Assembly (NCBI RefSeq): GCF_030540875.1
Contig: NZ_JAUOEM010000003.1
Location: 310,001-374,000 of the forward strand
Length of the DNA: 64,000 nt
Reading direction: 5' to 3'
From: Flavivirga amylovorans
GTDB taxonomy: Bacteria; Bacteroidota; Bacteroidia; Flavobacteriales; Flavobacteriaceae
Shown here: piece by piece, positions 18,254-27,434 of the stretch
How the letters are laid out: every line of letters begins with the position of its first letter
Position numbering within the stretch: position 1 is the stretch's first letter
The notes under the pieces: model-generated
Told to the model about the DNA's origin: nothing
Seen by the model: only the letters and a program-made list of their open reading frames with translations
Database searches by the model: none
Made by a program: the position numbers and the translations under genes

Positions 18254-19681
18254 ATGACGTCATCCGAATTTTATTCCCTTATAAACCAGCAGTTCCCGTT
18301 TAAACCAACGTTAAAACAAAATATTGTTCTGCAACAGCTTTCAGAGTTTATTTTTAACAAGGCACCAAACCTGCTCTATGTGCTCAAAGGGTATGCAGGT
18401 ACAGGTAAGACAACAATAGTAGGAATTATTGTGTCTAACTTATGGAAAGCAAAAAAAAGTGCTGTTTTAATGGCTCCTACGGGTAGAGCGGCTAAAGTTA
18501 TTTCTAATTATTCGGGAAAAGAAGCATTTACGATTCATAGAAAAATATATTTTCCGAAGAAAGATAAGGGAGGTGGGGTTAAGTTTGTTTTACAACCTAA
18601 TAAACATAAAAACACTGTTTTTATAGTTGATGAGGCATCAATGATACCAGATACTCCCGGGGAATCAAAACTTTTTGAAAATGGTTCGTTGTTAGATGAT
18701 TTAATACAATATGTGTATTCTGGGCATCAATGTAAGTTGCTTTTAATTGGTGATACAGCTCAATTACCTCCAGTAAAGTTAGATATTAGCCCTGCTTTAA
18801 ATGAAGATTCCCTTGGATTAAATTATAATAAGGAAGTCACTAGAATGGAATTGGACGAAGTTGTAAGACAAGGACAAGATTCGGGTATTCTTGCAAATGC
18901 AACTGTATTGCGTGAAGCCTTATCACATAGTATTCATGATAATTTTAAATTTGATTTAGCCGATTTCAAAGATATTATTAGGCTAATAGATGGCCATGAA
19001 ATAATGGATGCTATTAACGATGCTTATAGCGACTTAGGTAAGGAAGAAACAGCTATTATTGTGAGAAGTAATAAACGAGCTAATTTGTATAACCAGCAAA
19101 TACGTAATAGAATATTATTTAACGAAAGTGAACTCTCTGCTGGAGATTATTTAATGGTTGTTAAGAATAATTACTTTTGGATTAAGCCTACTACAGAAGC
19201 TGGTTTTATTGCTAATGGAGACATTATTGAAGTCCTCGAAATTTTTAGTATTCAAGAGCTTTATGGTTTTCGATTCGCCGAAGTTAAAATACGGATGGTA
19301 GATTACCCTAAAATGAGTCCTTTTGAAACAGTTTTACTTTTAGATACTATTGAAGCAGAAACACCGTCTTTACCCTATGACGACTCCAATAGGCTATATC
19401 AAGAGGTTATGAAAGATTTTGAAAGTGAATCCACTAAGTATAAAAAATTTCTAAAAGTAAAAGGAAATAAACATTTTAATGCACTTCAGGTAAAATTTTC
19501 TTATGCTATTACATGTCATAAATCACAAGGAGGGCAATGGCATACTGTTTTTGTCGAGCAGCCTTATTTACCAAACGGCATAGATAAAGAGTATTTACGT
19601 TGGCTATATACAGCTGTAACTAGAGCTAAAGAAAAACTATACCTTATTGGTTTTAAAGATGATTTTTTTGAAGAAGATTGA
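18254..19681 (+). CDS. RecD/Dda-like DNA helicase
   Basis: 475 residues of superfamily 1B. Walker A GYAGTGKTT (46-54), motif Ia MAPTGRAAKV, Walker B VFIVDEASMI, motif III LLIGDTAQLPPV, and the C-terminal UvrD_C_2 motifs SYAITCHKSQGGQW and YTAVTRAKEKLYL. The size and absence of an N-terminal RecD domain make it closest to the short Dda-like helicases annotated in Bacteroidetes as AAA family ATPase. Likely a 5'-3' helicase in repair or fork restart; it is not next to recB or recC. Confidence 0.88.
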   Translation: MTSSEFYSLINQQFPFKPTLKQNIVLQQLSEFIFNKAPNLLYVLKGYAGTGKTTIVGIIVSNLWKAKKSAVLMAPTGRAAKVISNYSGKEAFTIHRKIYFPKKDKGGGVKFVLQPNKHKNTVFIVDEASMIPDTPGESKLFENGSLLDDLIQYVYSGHQCKLLLIGDTAQLPPVKLDISPALNEDSLGLNYNKEVTRMELDEVVRQGQDSGILANATVLREALSHSIHDNFKFDLADFKDIIRLIDGHEIMDAINDAYSDLGKEETAIIVRSNKRANLYNQQIRNRILFNESELSAGDYLMVVKNNYFWIKPTTEAGFIANGDIIEVLEIFSIQELYGFRFAEVKIRMVDYPKMSPFETVLLLDTIEAETPSLPYDDSNRLYQEVMKDFESESTKYKKFLKVKGNKHFNALQVKFSYAITCHKSQGGQWHTVFVEQPYLPNGIDKEYLRWLYTAVTRAKEKLYLIGFKDDFFEED

Positions 19682-19834
19682 TTCGGTATGTAACCTTGAT
19701 TTATAGAGTACGCTTTGCAAATTGTCTTCACTAAAAGAGACTTTCACTTATTAACTTTACTTGGTGAAGCTTATCATTTTTATACTGTTTAAAAAGTTTA
19801 GACTGGATAAAAGTAAAATCTATAATAATTGTTC

Positions 19835-19842
19835 TATTTTTG
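19835..19842 (+). promoter_or_regulatory. Putative -7 element for kdsB
   Basis: TATTTTTG, 24 bp before the kdsB ATG. No -33 box at normal spacing. Confidence 0.4.
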
Positions 19843-19866
19843 AATTAGATTCTGACCTTAATAATT

Positions 19867-20595
19867 ATGAAAATTATTTCAATGATTCCTGCGCGTTACA
19901 GTGCATCGCGATTTCCAGGAAAACTTATGCAAGACCTAGGGGGAAAAACGGTCATATTGCGTACATATGAAGCCACTGTGGCCACTAATTTGTTCGACGA
20001 TGTTTTTGTTGTTACAGATAATAAAATTATTTATGATGAAATTATAAATAATGGAGGCAAAGCAATGATGAGTAAAAAAGAGCATGATTGTGGTAGTGAT
20101 AGAATAGCTGAAGCCGTCGAATTTATGGATATAGATATTGTTATTAATGTCCAAGGAGACGAACCGTTTACAGATAGAAAGTCGCTAGCAAAATTGATTG
20201 AAGTTTTTAAAGAAGATCATGATAAAAGTATCGATCTAGCGTCTTTAATGGTTCATATTACGGATTTGGATGAGATTAATAATCCGAATACTGTAAAGGT
20301 GATAGTAGATCAATCAAATTTTGCGCTTTATTATTCTCGAAGTCCAATTCCTTATCCAAGAGAAAAAAATGTAGGTGTAAAATACTATAAACATAAAGGC
20401 GTTTATGCTTTTAGAAAAGATGCTATACTTGATTTTTATAAGTTACCTATGTTGCCATTAGAAGCTTCAGAAAAAATAGAATGCATTCGTTATTTAGAAT
20501 ATGGGAAACGAATTAAAATGATAGAAACAGATATTGAAGGTGTTGAGATTGACACACCTGAAGATTTGGAACGTGCTAAAAAATTGTGGAAATAA
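19867..20595 (+). CDS. kdsB: CMP-Kdo synthetase
   Basis: 242 residues, full length. The opening [20 protein letters not shown] is the nucleotide-binding signature of KdsB, followed by [15 protein letters not shown]-type sequence ([11 protein letters not shown]) and INVQGDEPF. It activates Kdo, or its 8-amino analogue, to the CMP sugar for transfer to lipid A. A kdnB-like gene lies 1.4 kb downstream on the same strand, suggesting that Kdo8N is the real substrate here, as in Shewanella. Confidence 0.95.
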   Translation: MKIISMIPARYSASRFPGKLMQDLGGKTVILRTYEATVATNLFDDVFVVTDNKIIYDEIINNGGKAMMSKKEHDCGSDRIAEAVEFMDIDIVINVQGDEPFTDRKSLAKLIEVFKEDHDKSIDLASLMVHITDLDEINNPNTVKVIVDQSNFALYYSRSPIPYPREKNVGVKYYKHKGVYAFRKDAILDFYKLPMLPLEASEKIECIRYLEYGKRIKMIETDIEGVEIDTPEDLERAKKLWK

Positions 20596-20639
20596 AGTAT
20601 GTGCAAAACTTATTTCAGTAACTAATTAAATAAAATTAA

Positions 20640-21344
20640 TTGATAAAAGACTACAAAAACATAAAAGTTATAGGCTTTGATGCAGATGATACCCTTTGGG
20701 TTAATGAAACTTATTTTCGTGAGGCAGAAGAAGCTTTTGGGAGATTATTGTCAGACTATGAAACCCCAAATAAAATAGACCAAGAATTGTTTAAAATGGA
20801 AATGAGCAACCTGCCTATATATGGGTATGGAGTTAAAGCTTTTGTTTTATCGATGGTTCAATCTGCTTTAGAATTATCTAATTATAATGTGCCCCATAAA
20901 ACCATTGAAGAGATCCTTAACATAGGTAAAAGTATGCTCGAAAAGCCAGTTGAGCTGTTAGATGGTGTTGAAGACGTTTTAAAAGCATTATCAAATAAAT
21001 ATCGTTTAATATTGGCGACTAAAGGCGATTTATTAGATCAGGAACGCAAATTGGAAAAGTCTGGTCTTACAAGTTATTTTCATCATATAGAAATATTAAG
21101 TGATAAACAAGACCTTAATTATTCTAAACTGTTAAATCATTTAGAAGTCAAACCATCAGAATTTTTAATGATAGGAAACTCTTTGAAATCGGATGTTTTA
21201 CCATTGGTAAATATAGGAGCTCAAGCAATTCATGTCCCTTTTCATACTACTTGGGCTCATGAAGAGGTTACTGAAAAGGATACAAATGGAAAAGCGTATA
21301 AAACGATAAGTAGTTTGCGAGATGTTATAAAATTATTAGAGTAG
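20640..21344 (+). CDS. HAD-family hydrolase
   Basis: 234 residues from a TTG start. HAD motif I is GFDADDTLW (Asp14, Asp16), motif II LATKGD, motif III/IV MIGNSLKSDVLP. A helical cap is inserted after motif I, so it is a C1-cap phosphatase rather than the cap-less tetrameric KdsC. Substrate unknown. It lies 44 bp after kdsB and its stop codon abuts the start of the acetyltransferase gene, so it is in the same transcript. Confidence 0.8.
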   Translation: MIKDYKNIKVIGFDADDTLWVNETYFREAEEAFGRLLSDYETPNKIDQELFKMEMSNLPIYGYGVKAFVLSMVQSALELSNYNVPHKTIEEILNIGKSMLEKPVELLDGVEDVLKALSNKYRLILATKGDLLDQERKLEKSGLTSYFHHIEILSDKQDLNYSKLLNHLEVKPSEFLMIGNSLKSDVLPLVNIGAQAIHVPFHTTWAHEEVTEKDTNGKAYKTISSLRDVIKLLE

Positions 21345-21962
21345 TTGAAAACAATAAATATAAATACTTGGAATAGAAAGCAGCACTACGAGCATTTTCG
21401 TGGGTTGAAGGATCCATATTTTTCTGTAGTAATTCCTTTTAATGTTACTAAAGCATATAAATTTTCAAAAGAAAATAATACAAGTTTTTTTGCTAAGTAT
21501 CTACATGACTGTATGAAAGCCATTAATGCTATTGATAATTTTAGATATAGAATAGAAAATGAAAAAGTAATAGACTATGGAATAATTCATGCGTCAGCTA
21601 CGATCATGAGATCCAATAAAACATTTGGCTTTTCATTTATTGAATTTAGTGATGATTTGAATATTTTTGCAGAAAACATAGTAATAGAAAAAGAAAGAAT
21701 TGAAAATTCAGCTGAGTTATATCCGCCTCAAAATGGATTAAACTGTATACATTGTTCTGCTATGCCCTGGCTTCATTTTTCCGGACATAAAGAACCTGCT
21801 TCTGGAGAGTTAAATTCTATACCTGAAATTGCGTTTAGTAAGATAACTCAAATAGACAAAGAATTAATTATGAATGTTTCTGTTAACGTAAACCATGCAT
21901 TAGTCGATGGTTATCATGTTGGTTTGTTTTCAGAAAAGTTTCAAGAATATTTAAACGAATAA
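21345..21962 (+). CDS. CatA-like acetyltransferase
   Basis: 205 residues from a TTG start directly after the preceding stop. It belongs to the chloramphenicol acetyltransferase fold: NTWNRKQHYEHFRG near the N-terminus and the catalytic histidine in NHALVDGYHVG (His184, HxxxDG). Slightly short of CatA (about 215). Many Bacteroidetes homologues are not resistance enzymes; position in a probable LPS operon suggests acyl transfer to an unknown metabolite or sugar. Chloramphenicol activity should not be assumed. Confidence 0.75.
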   Translation: MKTININTWNRKQHYEHFRGLKDPYFSVVIPFNVTKAYKFSKENNTSFFAKYLHDCMKAINAIDNFRYRIENEKVIDYGIIHASATIMRSNKTFGFSFIEFSDDLNIFAENIVIEKERIENSAELYPPQNGLNCIHCSAMPWLHFSGHKEPASGELNSIPEIAFSKITQIDKELIMNVSVNVNHALVDGYHVGLFSEKFQEYLNE

Positions 21963-22012
21963 AATTTAAAATAAATACATATTTTTACTTTTTGTAAAAA
22001 AAAATCTGTTAA

Positions 22013-23095
22013 ATGAATTATAAAAACTTTCCAATGGTGCCAAGAGTGATTTTTGGCAGAGGTAGTTTCAATCAGTTAAACGAAATTTTGACCCCAAAAC
22101 GTTTAAACATCAATGCCCCTTTTATTTATTTGGTAGATGATGTTTTCAAAAACAATTCTTGGTTAACTTCAAGAATCCAGTTATCATATGATGATAAGAT
22201 TATTTTTATATCTTCAAAAGAAGAACCAAAAACCACTCAAGTTGATGCATTAGTTGAAGACATTATTTTATTAACAAAAGAACGCCCATCTGGAATCATT
22301 GGTATTGGAGGCGGAACACTTTTAGATATGGCTAAAGCTGTAGCTATTATGCTAACCAATGAAGGAGAAGCTAAAGATTATCAGGGCTGGGATTTAGTAA
22401 AAAATGAAGGAATATATCATGTTGGTATTCCAACAATATCTGGAACAGGAGCAGAAGTTTCTAGAACAACTGTACTAACTGGGCCACATAAAAAACTTGG
22501 TATAAACTCGGATTTCACACCATTTGACCAGGTTATATTAGACTCAGAACTTACAAAAGATATTCCGATAGACCAATGGTTTTATACAGGAATGGATTGC
22601 TATATTCATTGCGTAGAATCATTAAATGGGACTTATTTAAATGCTTTTAGTCAAAGCTATGGTGATATGGCCTTAAATTTGTGTAAAGAAATCTTTTTAA
22701 GTGATGATCTTACAGAAGTTGAATCTCAAGAAAAATTGATGATGGCTTCTTGGCATGGTGGTATGAGTATAGTATATTCTCAAGTTGGTGTTGCTCACGC
22801 TATGAGTTATGGTTTGTCTTATTTATTAGGAACAAAACATGGAATTGGTAATTGTATTGTTTTTGATCAGTTAGAAGAATTTTATCCAGAAGGGGTAAAA
22901 CTTTTTAAAGACATGAAAGTAAAGCATAATATTGAATTGCCTGTTGGTATTTGTGCTAATTTATCGGATGATGAATTTAATATAATGATTGATATCTCAT
23001 TAAGTTTAGAGCCATTATGGGAAAATGCTTTAGGGAAACACTGGAAAAATACAATAACCAGAGAAAAACTAAGAGCTCTCTATCAAAAAATGTAG
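22013..23095 (+). CDS. kdnB: Kdo 8-oxidase, iron-containing alcohol dehydrogenase
   Basis: 360 residues of the type III (iron) alcohol dehydrogenase family. GIGGGTLLDMAKA is the NAD(P)-binding GGGS-type loop, and TISGTGAEVSRT, GINSDFTPFDQV and FYTGMDCYIHCVESLNGTYLNAF closely resemble, from memory, KdnB of Shewanella, which oxidises C8 of Kdo before KdnA adds the amino group. Metal ligand histidines are in DCYIHCVES and HAMSYGLSYLLGTKHGIG. KdnA is not in this window. A generic alcohol dehydrogenase function is the alternative. Confidence 0.78.
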   Translation: MNYKNFPMVPRVIFGRGSFNQLNEILTPKRLNINAPFIYLVDDVFKNNSWLTSRIQLSYDDKIIFISSKEEPKTTQVDALVEDIILLTKERPSGIIGIGGGTLLDMAKAVAIMLTNEGEAKDYQGWDLVKNEGIYHVGIPTISGTGAEVSRTTVLTGPHKKLGINSDFTPFDQVILDSELTKDIPIDQWFYTGMDCYIHCVESLNGTYLNAFSQSYGDMALNLCKEIFLSDDLTEVESQEKLMMASWHGGMSIVYSQVGVAHAMSYGLSYLLGTKHGIGNCIVFDQLEEFYPEGVKLFKDMKVKHNIELPVGICANLSDDEFNIMIDISLSLEPLWENALGKHWKNTITREKLRALYQKM

Positions 23096-23096
23096 T

Positions 23097-23645
23097 ATGC
23101 GATGGCTGGCTAAACTTTTTTATTTTAAAATTTTAGGGTGGAAAGTTGTTGGTAATACTCATATATCTAAAGATTCAGTAAAAAAAGCAATTATTATTAC
23201 GGTGCCGCATACAAGCTGGCATGACTTTTATATTGGTATTTTATTACGTTCTGTATTACATATAAAAACAAATTTTATTGGTAAAAAAGAACTATTCGTA
23301 TTTCCCATTGGATGGTTTTTTAGAGCATTAGGAGGTATACCAATAGATAGACACAATAAAGAAAAGAAAGTAGATATAATAGCTAAACTATTTGAAGAAA
23401 AAGAAGAATTCAGAATGTCTTTAGCGCCAGAAGGAACTCGTAAAAAAGTTAATAAATGGCGTACAGGGTTTTATTATATGGCTAAAAAAGCTAAGGTGCC
23501 TATTATAATGATTACACTTGATTTTGAGAATAAGCAAAATAAGATTTCAGAACCTTTTTATCCGACTGATGATATGGAAGCTGATTTTAAGTTTATGTAC
23601 AATTATTTTAAGGATGTAAAAGGAAAGATAGTTAAATATTCTTGA
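23097..23645 (+). CDS. PlsC-like acyltransferase
   Basis: 182 residues. The acyltransferase HX4D motif is in VPHTSWHDF (His38, Asp43), and the substrate-binding APEGTRKK follows. It lacks a clear transmembrane helix and is shorter than PlsC (about 240), as is usual for the Bacteroidetes subgroup annotated as 1-acylglycerol-3-phosphate acyltransferase. It starts one base after kdnB. A role in phospholipid or lipid A acylation fits the neighbourhood but is inference. Confidence 0.8.
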   Translation: MRWLAKLFYFKILGWKVVGNTHISKDSVKKAIIITVPHTSWHDFYIGILLRSVLHIKTNFIGKKELFVFPIGWFFRALGGIPIDRHNKEKKVDIIAKLFEEKEEFRMSLAPEGTRKKVNKWRTGFYYMAKKAKVPIIMITLDFENKQNKISEPFYPTDDMEADFKFMYNYFKDVKGKIVKYS

Positions 23646-23764
23646 TATTTTTATGCATATTTAGAATATGGCACAGAATTTGAATATTGCTTAATTGTAG
23701 GACTGAAACATAAAGTAAACAATTTATTTGTCCCTAAAAAGAAACATTTCTACTCCATAGAAAC

Positions 23765-23800
23765 AAAAGCTACCGCATAAGTAATGAGGTAGCTTTTTTG
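23765..23800. terminator. Convergent bidirectional terminator
   Basis: AAAAGCTACC (23765-23774) pairs with GGTAGCTTTT (23788-23797), followed by T's. It lies between the kdnB-acyltransferase transcript and the convergent metalloprotease gene. Confidence 0.85.
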
Positions 23801-23831
23801 TTTGAAACATATGGTGTCTTTAAGAAACTTA

Positions 23832-26426
23832 TTATTTCACTTCTTTTAAAGCGTTATCAATAAGTGTTCTTAAATGTTGTTTATGGGCTCTGGATGATAC
23901 ATTTCCTGTATTTGAAGCCATGGTCTTAATATTTTTTAAATTATATAACGCCATAGACTTCGCATTATTGGTATATATACTATTTTGCTTACCTGTAAGC
24001 ATATTTATGAGCATATTGGTATATTCTAACTGCAAATTTTGTCTAAAAGAGTTTATATTAGAATAAATATCGGTCTTAAAGATAGCACGGTTTAAATCAT
24101 TCATAAAGGTAGACATCCCATATGCATTACCATATAGTTCTGAGTCTGTAATTCGTTGTAATGTATTGGGGTGTAATATGTGATTAAGTACATTTTTTTG
24201 ATATCCTAAAACCTGTTTATGAATTTTAGGGTCTTCAGGTGTTCTAAAATTGTATCCTCTTCTTTGCATAGCCAGATAGTTATATAAATCATTTGGTGCA
24301 TTAAAAGCATTAGGAGCAAACACATATTTGCTTAAAGCAGACATGGCTCTTTTTTGATCTTCTAGACTGACTGGTGTATAAGGTTGCTTTTCACCATTTT
24401 GTCCTGCCATAGCTCTGTCTACGTATACGCCACCAATAAACCTGGAAATCACATTAGCAGCATTACCTCTTTGACTACTTAAAATATAATAAGCTTGTCT
24501 TAACTCTTGATAGGATTGGCCAGACTTAGTAAACTTATCTTTTATGCCAGACATCATCGTATTAATAGTCTCAAATCGATCAATAGAATATTTAATTTGA
24601 TCATTCGACATGTCTCCAACCATAACCCTTGGGTCAATCGCTTTTCCAGGGGAACGCATATCATCTGCATCATTACCAAAAATAAGTTCTGGTTTGGTTG
24701 ATTGTTCTAATAGTGTCGTTTTTTCAAGTTTAGTTTTAAAAGGCGTATATCCAAATTGAATGGCCCAAACATCATAAGGTCCAACAGCCGTATCATAGTA
24801 TTGACCTTGCTTTGTTCTGTCTTTAGTTATATTGATAGCCGCATAATCCATCACAGAGCCTGTTAAGCATTTGCCTTTAATAAAATCGGCATCTGCCAAT
24901 TGCTCAGGAGAGAATAGTTGACTCGCTTTCATATTATGGTTTAATCCCAATGTATGACCAACTTCATGCATAATTAAAGCCGTCATGGCTTCTTTTTTCA
25001 TACGTTTCATTTCTAAATCTGAAGCATTTGTAGCTTTTAATACCGTATTACCAAAGAGTGTATTTTCATGCATAACATGACCTAAAGAGCAATACATATT
25101 ATGATCTTCTTCAATATTTGAATTTTCAAAAGTATGATGCAATGACGTTAAATCAAATAGCTTATCATACATCACTCTGTTAGTAAAATGTACATATTCT
25201 AACATGATGTCTGCTCCTAAAATTTGCCCTGTTTTTGGATTCACAAAGCTTGGTCCATAACCACCAAAAGGAGGTTGAGGAGAGGATGTCCAACGTAACA
25301 CGTTATAATTTATATCTCCAGCATCCCAATCGGCATCGTCTGGTTGAATTTTAACAGCCATAGCATTTTTAAAACCAGCTTTTTCAAAAGCTACATTCCA
25401 TTGTAAAACAGCTTTTTCTATAGTGTCTCGCCATTCAACTGGCGTTGAGTTTTCTATCCACCATGTAATAGGTTCAACAGGTTCTGAAATAGTGGCATTT
25501 GGATCTTTCTTTTTTAAGTTCCAACGATGTACTAAATCTCTATATGGTGTTGAGCTAGTAGATGTTTGGTCATCTACTTGACTTGTAAAATAACCAACTC
25601 TAGGGTCGTCATACCTAATTTCATAATCGTTTTCTGGCATGGCAATTAGGCTATGAAACACTTTAATACTTACATTTCTTCCATCAGCCAAAGCATTAGA
25701 ACCTCTATTTAAAACAGAAGAAGAAGAATATACATATTCTACTGCTAGATCTGTATTGTTATCATAATTACGAATCTCTTTTATTTTAGTTTTTGCTTTA
25801 TTTAAATTCCCTAATTTAAAAGCGGTTGGGGGAGTTCTTGGGGAATTTGGCCGCTTAATTTGTGATAGGGTTTCTGCTAAAAACAGATTGTCAGCCTTTA
25901 TTAAATAAAGCCCCTTTTTTTTGTCGTGACTTTCAATTTTAATGCTGGCCATGTTTCCGTTACTAATATTGGCGTCTTTAGATTTTGAAAGTGCGCTTTC
26001 AGGGTCAAAATAAAACGATGTGTTTTGTGTTATAAATTCAATTTTATCAAAATATTTTTCAATTTTAAACACTTTAGATCCTCTGTAAGATCCTCTAATG
26101 ATTCTTCCTGCATCCATAACACCATCAGCAATTTGACTGAAATAGATATACTCTTTGTTTAGTTGATCATCAGAAATAATCATTTGTATAGAACCTGTTA
26201 TGGTATCTCGGTAAATAGTAAATAATCCGTCAATTTTTTTACTTGATTTAACGAGGTCAGTAATTGTTTTTGCTTTCTTCTTTTCAGGTTTTGCAACAAC
26301 TTCTACTTGATTTTTTTTCTTTCCTTTTTTTCTTTTTTGAGCTTGAGCATTTTCTGATACAGAGAAAAGCAATAGTGTCAATACAAAACAAATGAGTTTT
26401 GTTACTCTCAGTTTTTTTAAATTCAT
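23832..26426 (-). CDS. Secreted zinc-dependent metalloprotease (DUF5117/DUF4953)
   Basis: 864 residues with signal peptide (LICFVLTLLLFSVSENAQAQ). A lysine-rich segment follows, then the DUF5118/DUF5117-like N-terminal region and a met-zincin domain with HEVGHTLGLNH (His487, Glu488, His491, His497). The downstream GSVMDYA motif supplies the Met-turn. Such proteins are abundant in marine Bacteroidetes as exported proteases of unknown substrate. No C-terminal type IX sorting domain is apparent. Single-gene transcript, ended by the terminator at 23765. Confidence 0.9.
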   Translation of the reverse strand: MNLKKLRVTKLICFVLTLLLFSVSENAQAQKRKKGKKKNQVEVVAKPEKKKAKTITDLVKSSKKIDGLFTIYRDTITGSIQMIISDDQLNKEYIYFSQIADGVMDAGRIIRGSYRGSKVFKIEKYFDKIEFITQNTSFYFDPESALSKSKDANISNGNMASIKIESHDKKKGLYLIKADNLFLAETLSQIKRPNSPRTPPTAFKLGNLNKAKTKIKEIRNYDNNTDLAVEYVYSSSSVLNRGSNALADGRNVSIKVFHSLIAMPENDYEIRYDDPRVGYFTSQVDDQTSTSSTPYRDLVHRWNLKKKDPNATISEPVEPITWWIENSTPVEWRDTIEKAVLQWNVAFEKAGFKNAMAVKIQPDDADWDAGDINYNVLRWTSSPQPPFGGYGPSFVNPKTGQILGADIMLEYVHFTNRVMYDKLFDLTSLHHTFENSNIEEDHNMYCSLGHVMHENTLFGNTVLKATNASDLEMKRMKKEAMTALIMHEVGHTLGLNHNMKASQLFSPEQLADADFIKGKCLTGSVMDYAAINITKDRTKQGQYYDTAVGPYDVWAIQFGYTPFKTKLEKTTLLEQSTKPELIFGNDADDMRSPGKAIDPRVMVGDMSNDQIKYSIDRFETINTMMSGIKDKFTKSGQSYQELRQAYYILSSQRGNAANVISRFIGGVYVDRAMAGQNGEKQPYTPVSLEDQKRAMSALSKYVFAPNAFNAPNDLYNYLAMQRRGYNFRTPEDPKIHKQVLGYQKNVLNHILHPNTLQRITDSELYGNAYGMSTFMNDLNRAIFKTDIYSNINSFRQNLQLEYTNMLINMLTGKQNSIYTNNAKSMALYNLKNIKTMASNTGNVSSRAHKQHLRTLIDNALKEVK

Positions 26427-26594
26427 AGTGTTAAAAACGATTATAGTTTTATTATTTCATTAGGTTATTTGAATTAGTCACTATAAAATTAAAAATAAAG
26501 AATAGGTTATATCCATAATTAAATGTTAAAAGAAACCTAATGTTGCATATTTTAAAGACGTTCAATAAATAATATATCTGTATCTTTAAACATT

Positions 26595-27323
26595 ATGATA
26601 AAAGATACTAAGATTGCCGTATTAATTGATGGAGATAATATTCCATCAAAGTATATTTCTGAAATGATGGAAGAAATAGCAAAATACGGTACACCAACCA
26701 TAAAAAGAATTTACGGAGATTGGACGAAGCCACACCTCACCAAGTGGAAAAACATACTCCTTGAAAATGCGATTACACCCATTCAGCAGTATGGCTATAC
26801 CACAGGGAAGAATGCTACAGACTCTGCTATGATTATTGATGCTATGGATATTTTATATTCTGAAAAAGTAAATGGTTTTTGTTTGGTGTCCTCAGATAGT
26901 GATTTTACAAAATTAGCAACACGATTACGAGAAGCAGGTATGCAAGTTTACGGCATGGGAGAGAAGAAAACACCTAATCCGTTTATTGTTGCTTGCGATA
27001 AGTTTATTTATTTGGAGATTCTTAAAAAGGATCTTGAAAAAGATGATAAAGAAGGTAAATCTAAAAAAGCTAACTTATATAATATTACACCTAAGGTTAT
27101 TAGACTTCTTAAAAACTCAGTATCGGATGCTGCAGATGATGATGGATGGGCATTTCTTGGTGATGTTGGCTCTTTGATACTGAAAAAACAACCTAATTTT
27201 GATTCCAGAAACTTTGGTTTTGATAAATTAACACCTCTTTTTAAATCGTTAGATAATTTTGAAATGGAACAGCGAGACCAGAGTAATGGACGGTTTAAAT
27301 TAATTTATGTTAGGAATAAATAG
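26595..27323 (+). CDS. NYN-domain protein with C-terminal LOTUS domain
   Basis: 242 residues. The N-terminal NYN (PIN-like, LabA-type) domain has IDGDNIPSK (Asp12, Asp14), ATDSAMIIDAM and SSDSDFTKLATRLRE (Asp101, Asp103), the acidic cluster of a metal-dependent RNase. After a lysine-rich linker, residues from about 165 (DDDGWAFLGDVGSLILKKQPNFDSRNFG) match the OST-HTH/LOTUS winged helix, thought to bind RNA. It is probably an RNA-processing or RNA-decay nuclease. Single gene, followed by palindromic repeats. Confidence 0.85.
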   Translation: MIKDTKIAVLIDGDNIPSKYISEMMEEIAKYGTPTIKRIYGDWTKPHLTKWKNILLENAITPIQQYGYTTGKNATDSAMIIDAMDILYSEKVNGFCLVSSDSDFTKLATRLREAGMQVYGMGEKKTPNPFIVACDKFIYLEILKKDLEKDDKEGKSKKANLYNITPKVIRLLKNSVSDAADDDGWAFLGDVGSLILKKQPNFDSRNFGFDKLTPLFKSLDNFEMEQRDQSNGRFKLIYVRNK

Positions 27324-27334
27324 ATTAGATATTT

Positions 27335-27434
27335 GTCATTCCTGCGAAGGCAGGAATCCACTTATGAATGATAAAATATTCAAGATTTAACTAAGAAGAC
27401 TTATAATAATGAGATTCCTGTTTTCGCAGGAATT
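27335..27434. repeat. Pair of REP-like palindromes
   Basis: Two copies of a palindromic unit: GTCATTCCTGCGAAGGCAGG starting at 27335 (to 27359) and GAGATTCCTGTTTTCGCAGG starting at 27411 (to 27434). Each is a hairpin with an ATTCCTG..CAGGAAT stem. The second overlaps the stop codon of the Gfo/Idh gene. A related unit is at 34643-34666. Between convergent genes they may act as terminators. Confidence 0.75.

Noticed and set aside
19761-19970. 69-residue plus ORF overlapping the kdsB start
   Set aside because: Overlaps kdsB in another frame and covers its promoter region; no supporting features.
21345-21962. Chloramphenicol resistance gene
   Set aside because: The fold and HxxxDG motif fit, but position in a putative LPS operon and lack of mobile context make a resistance role unsupported.
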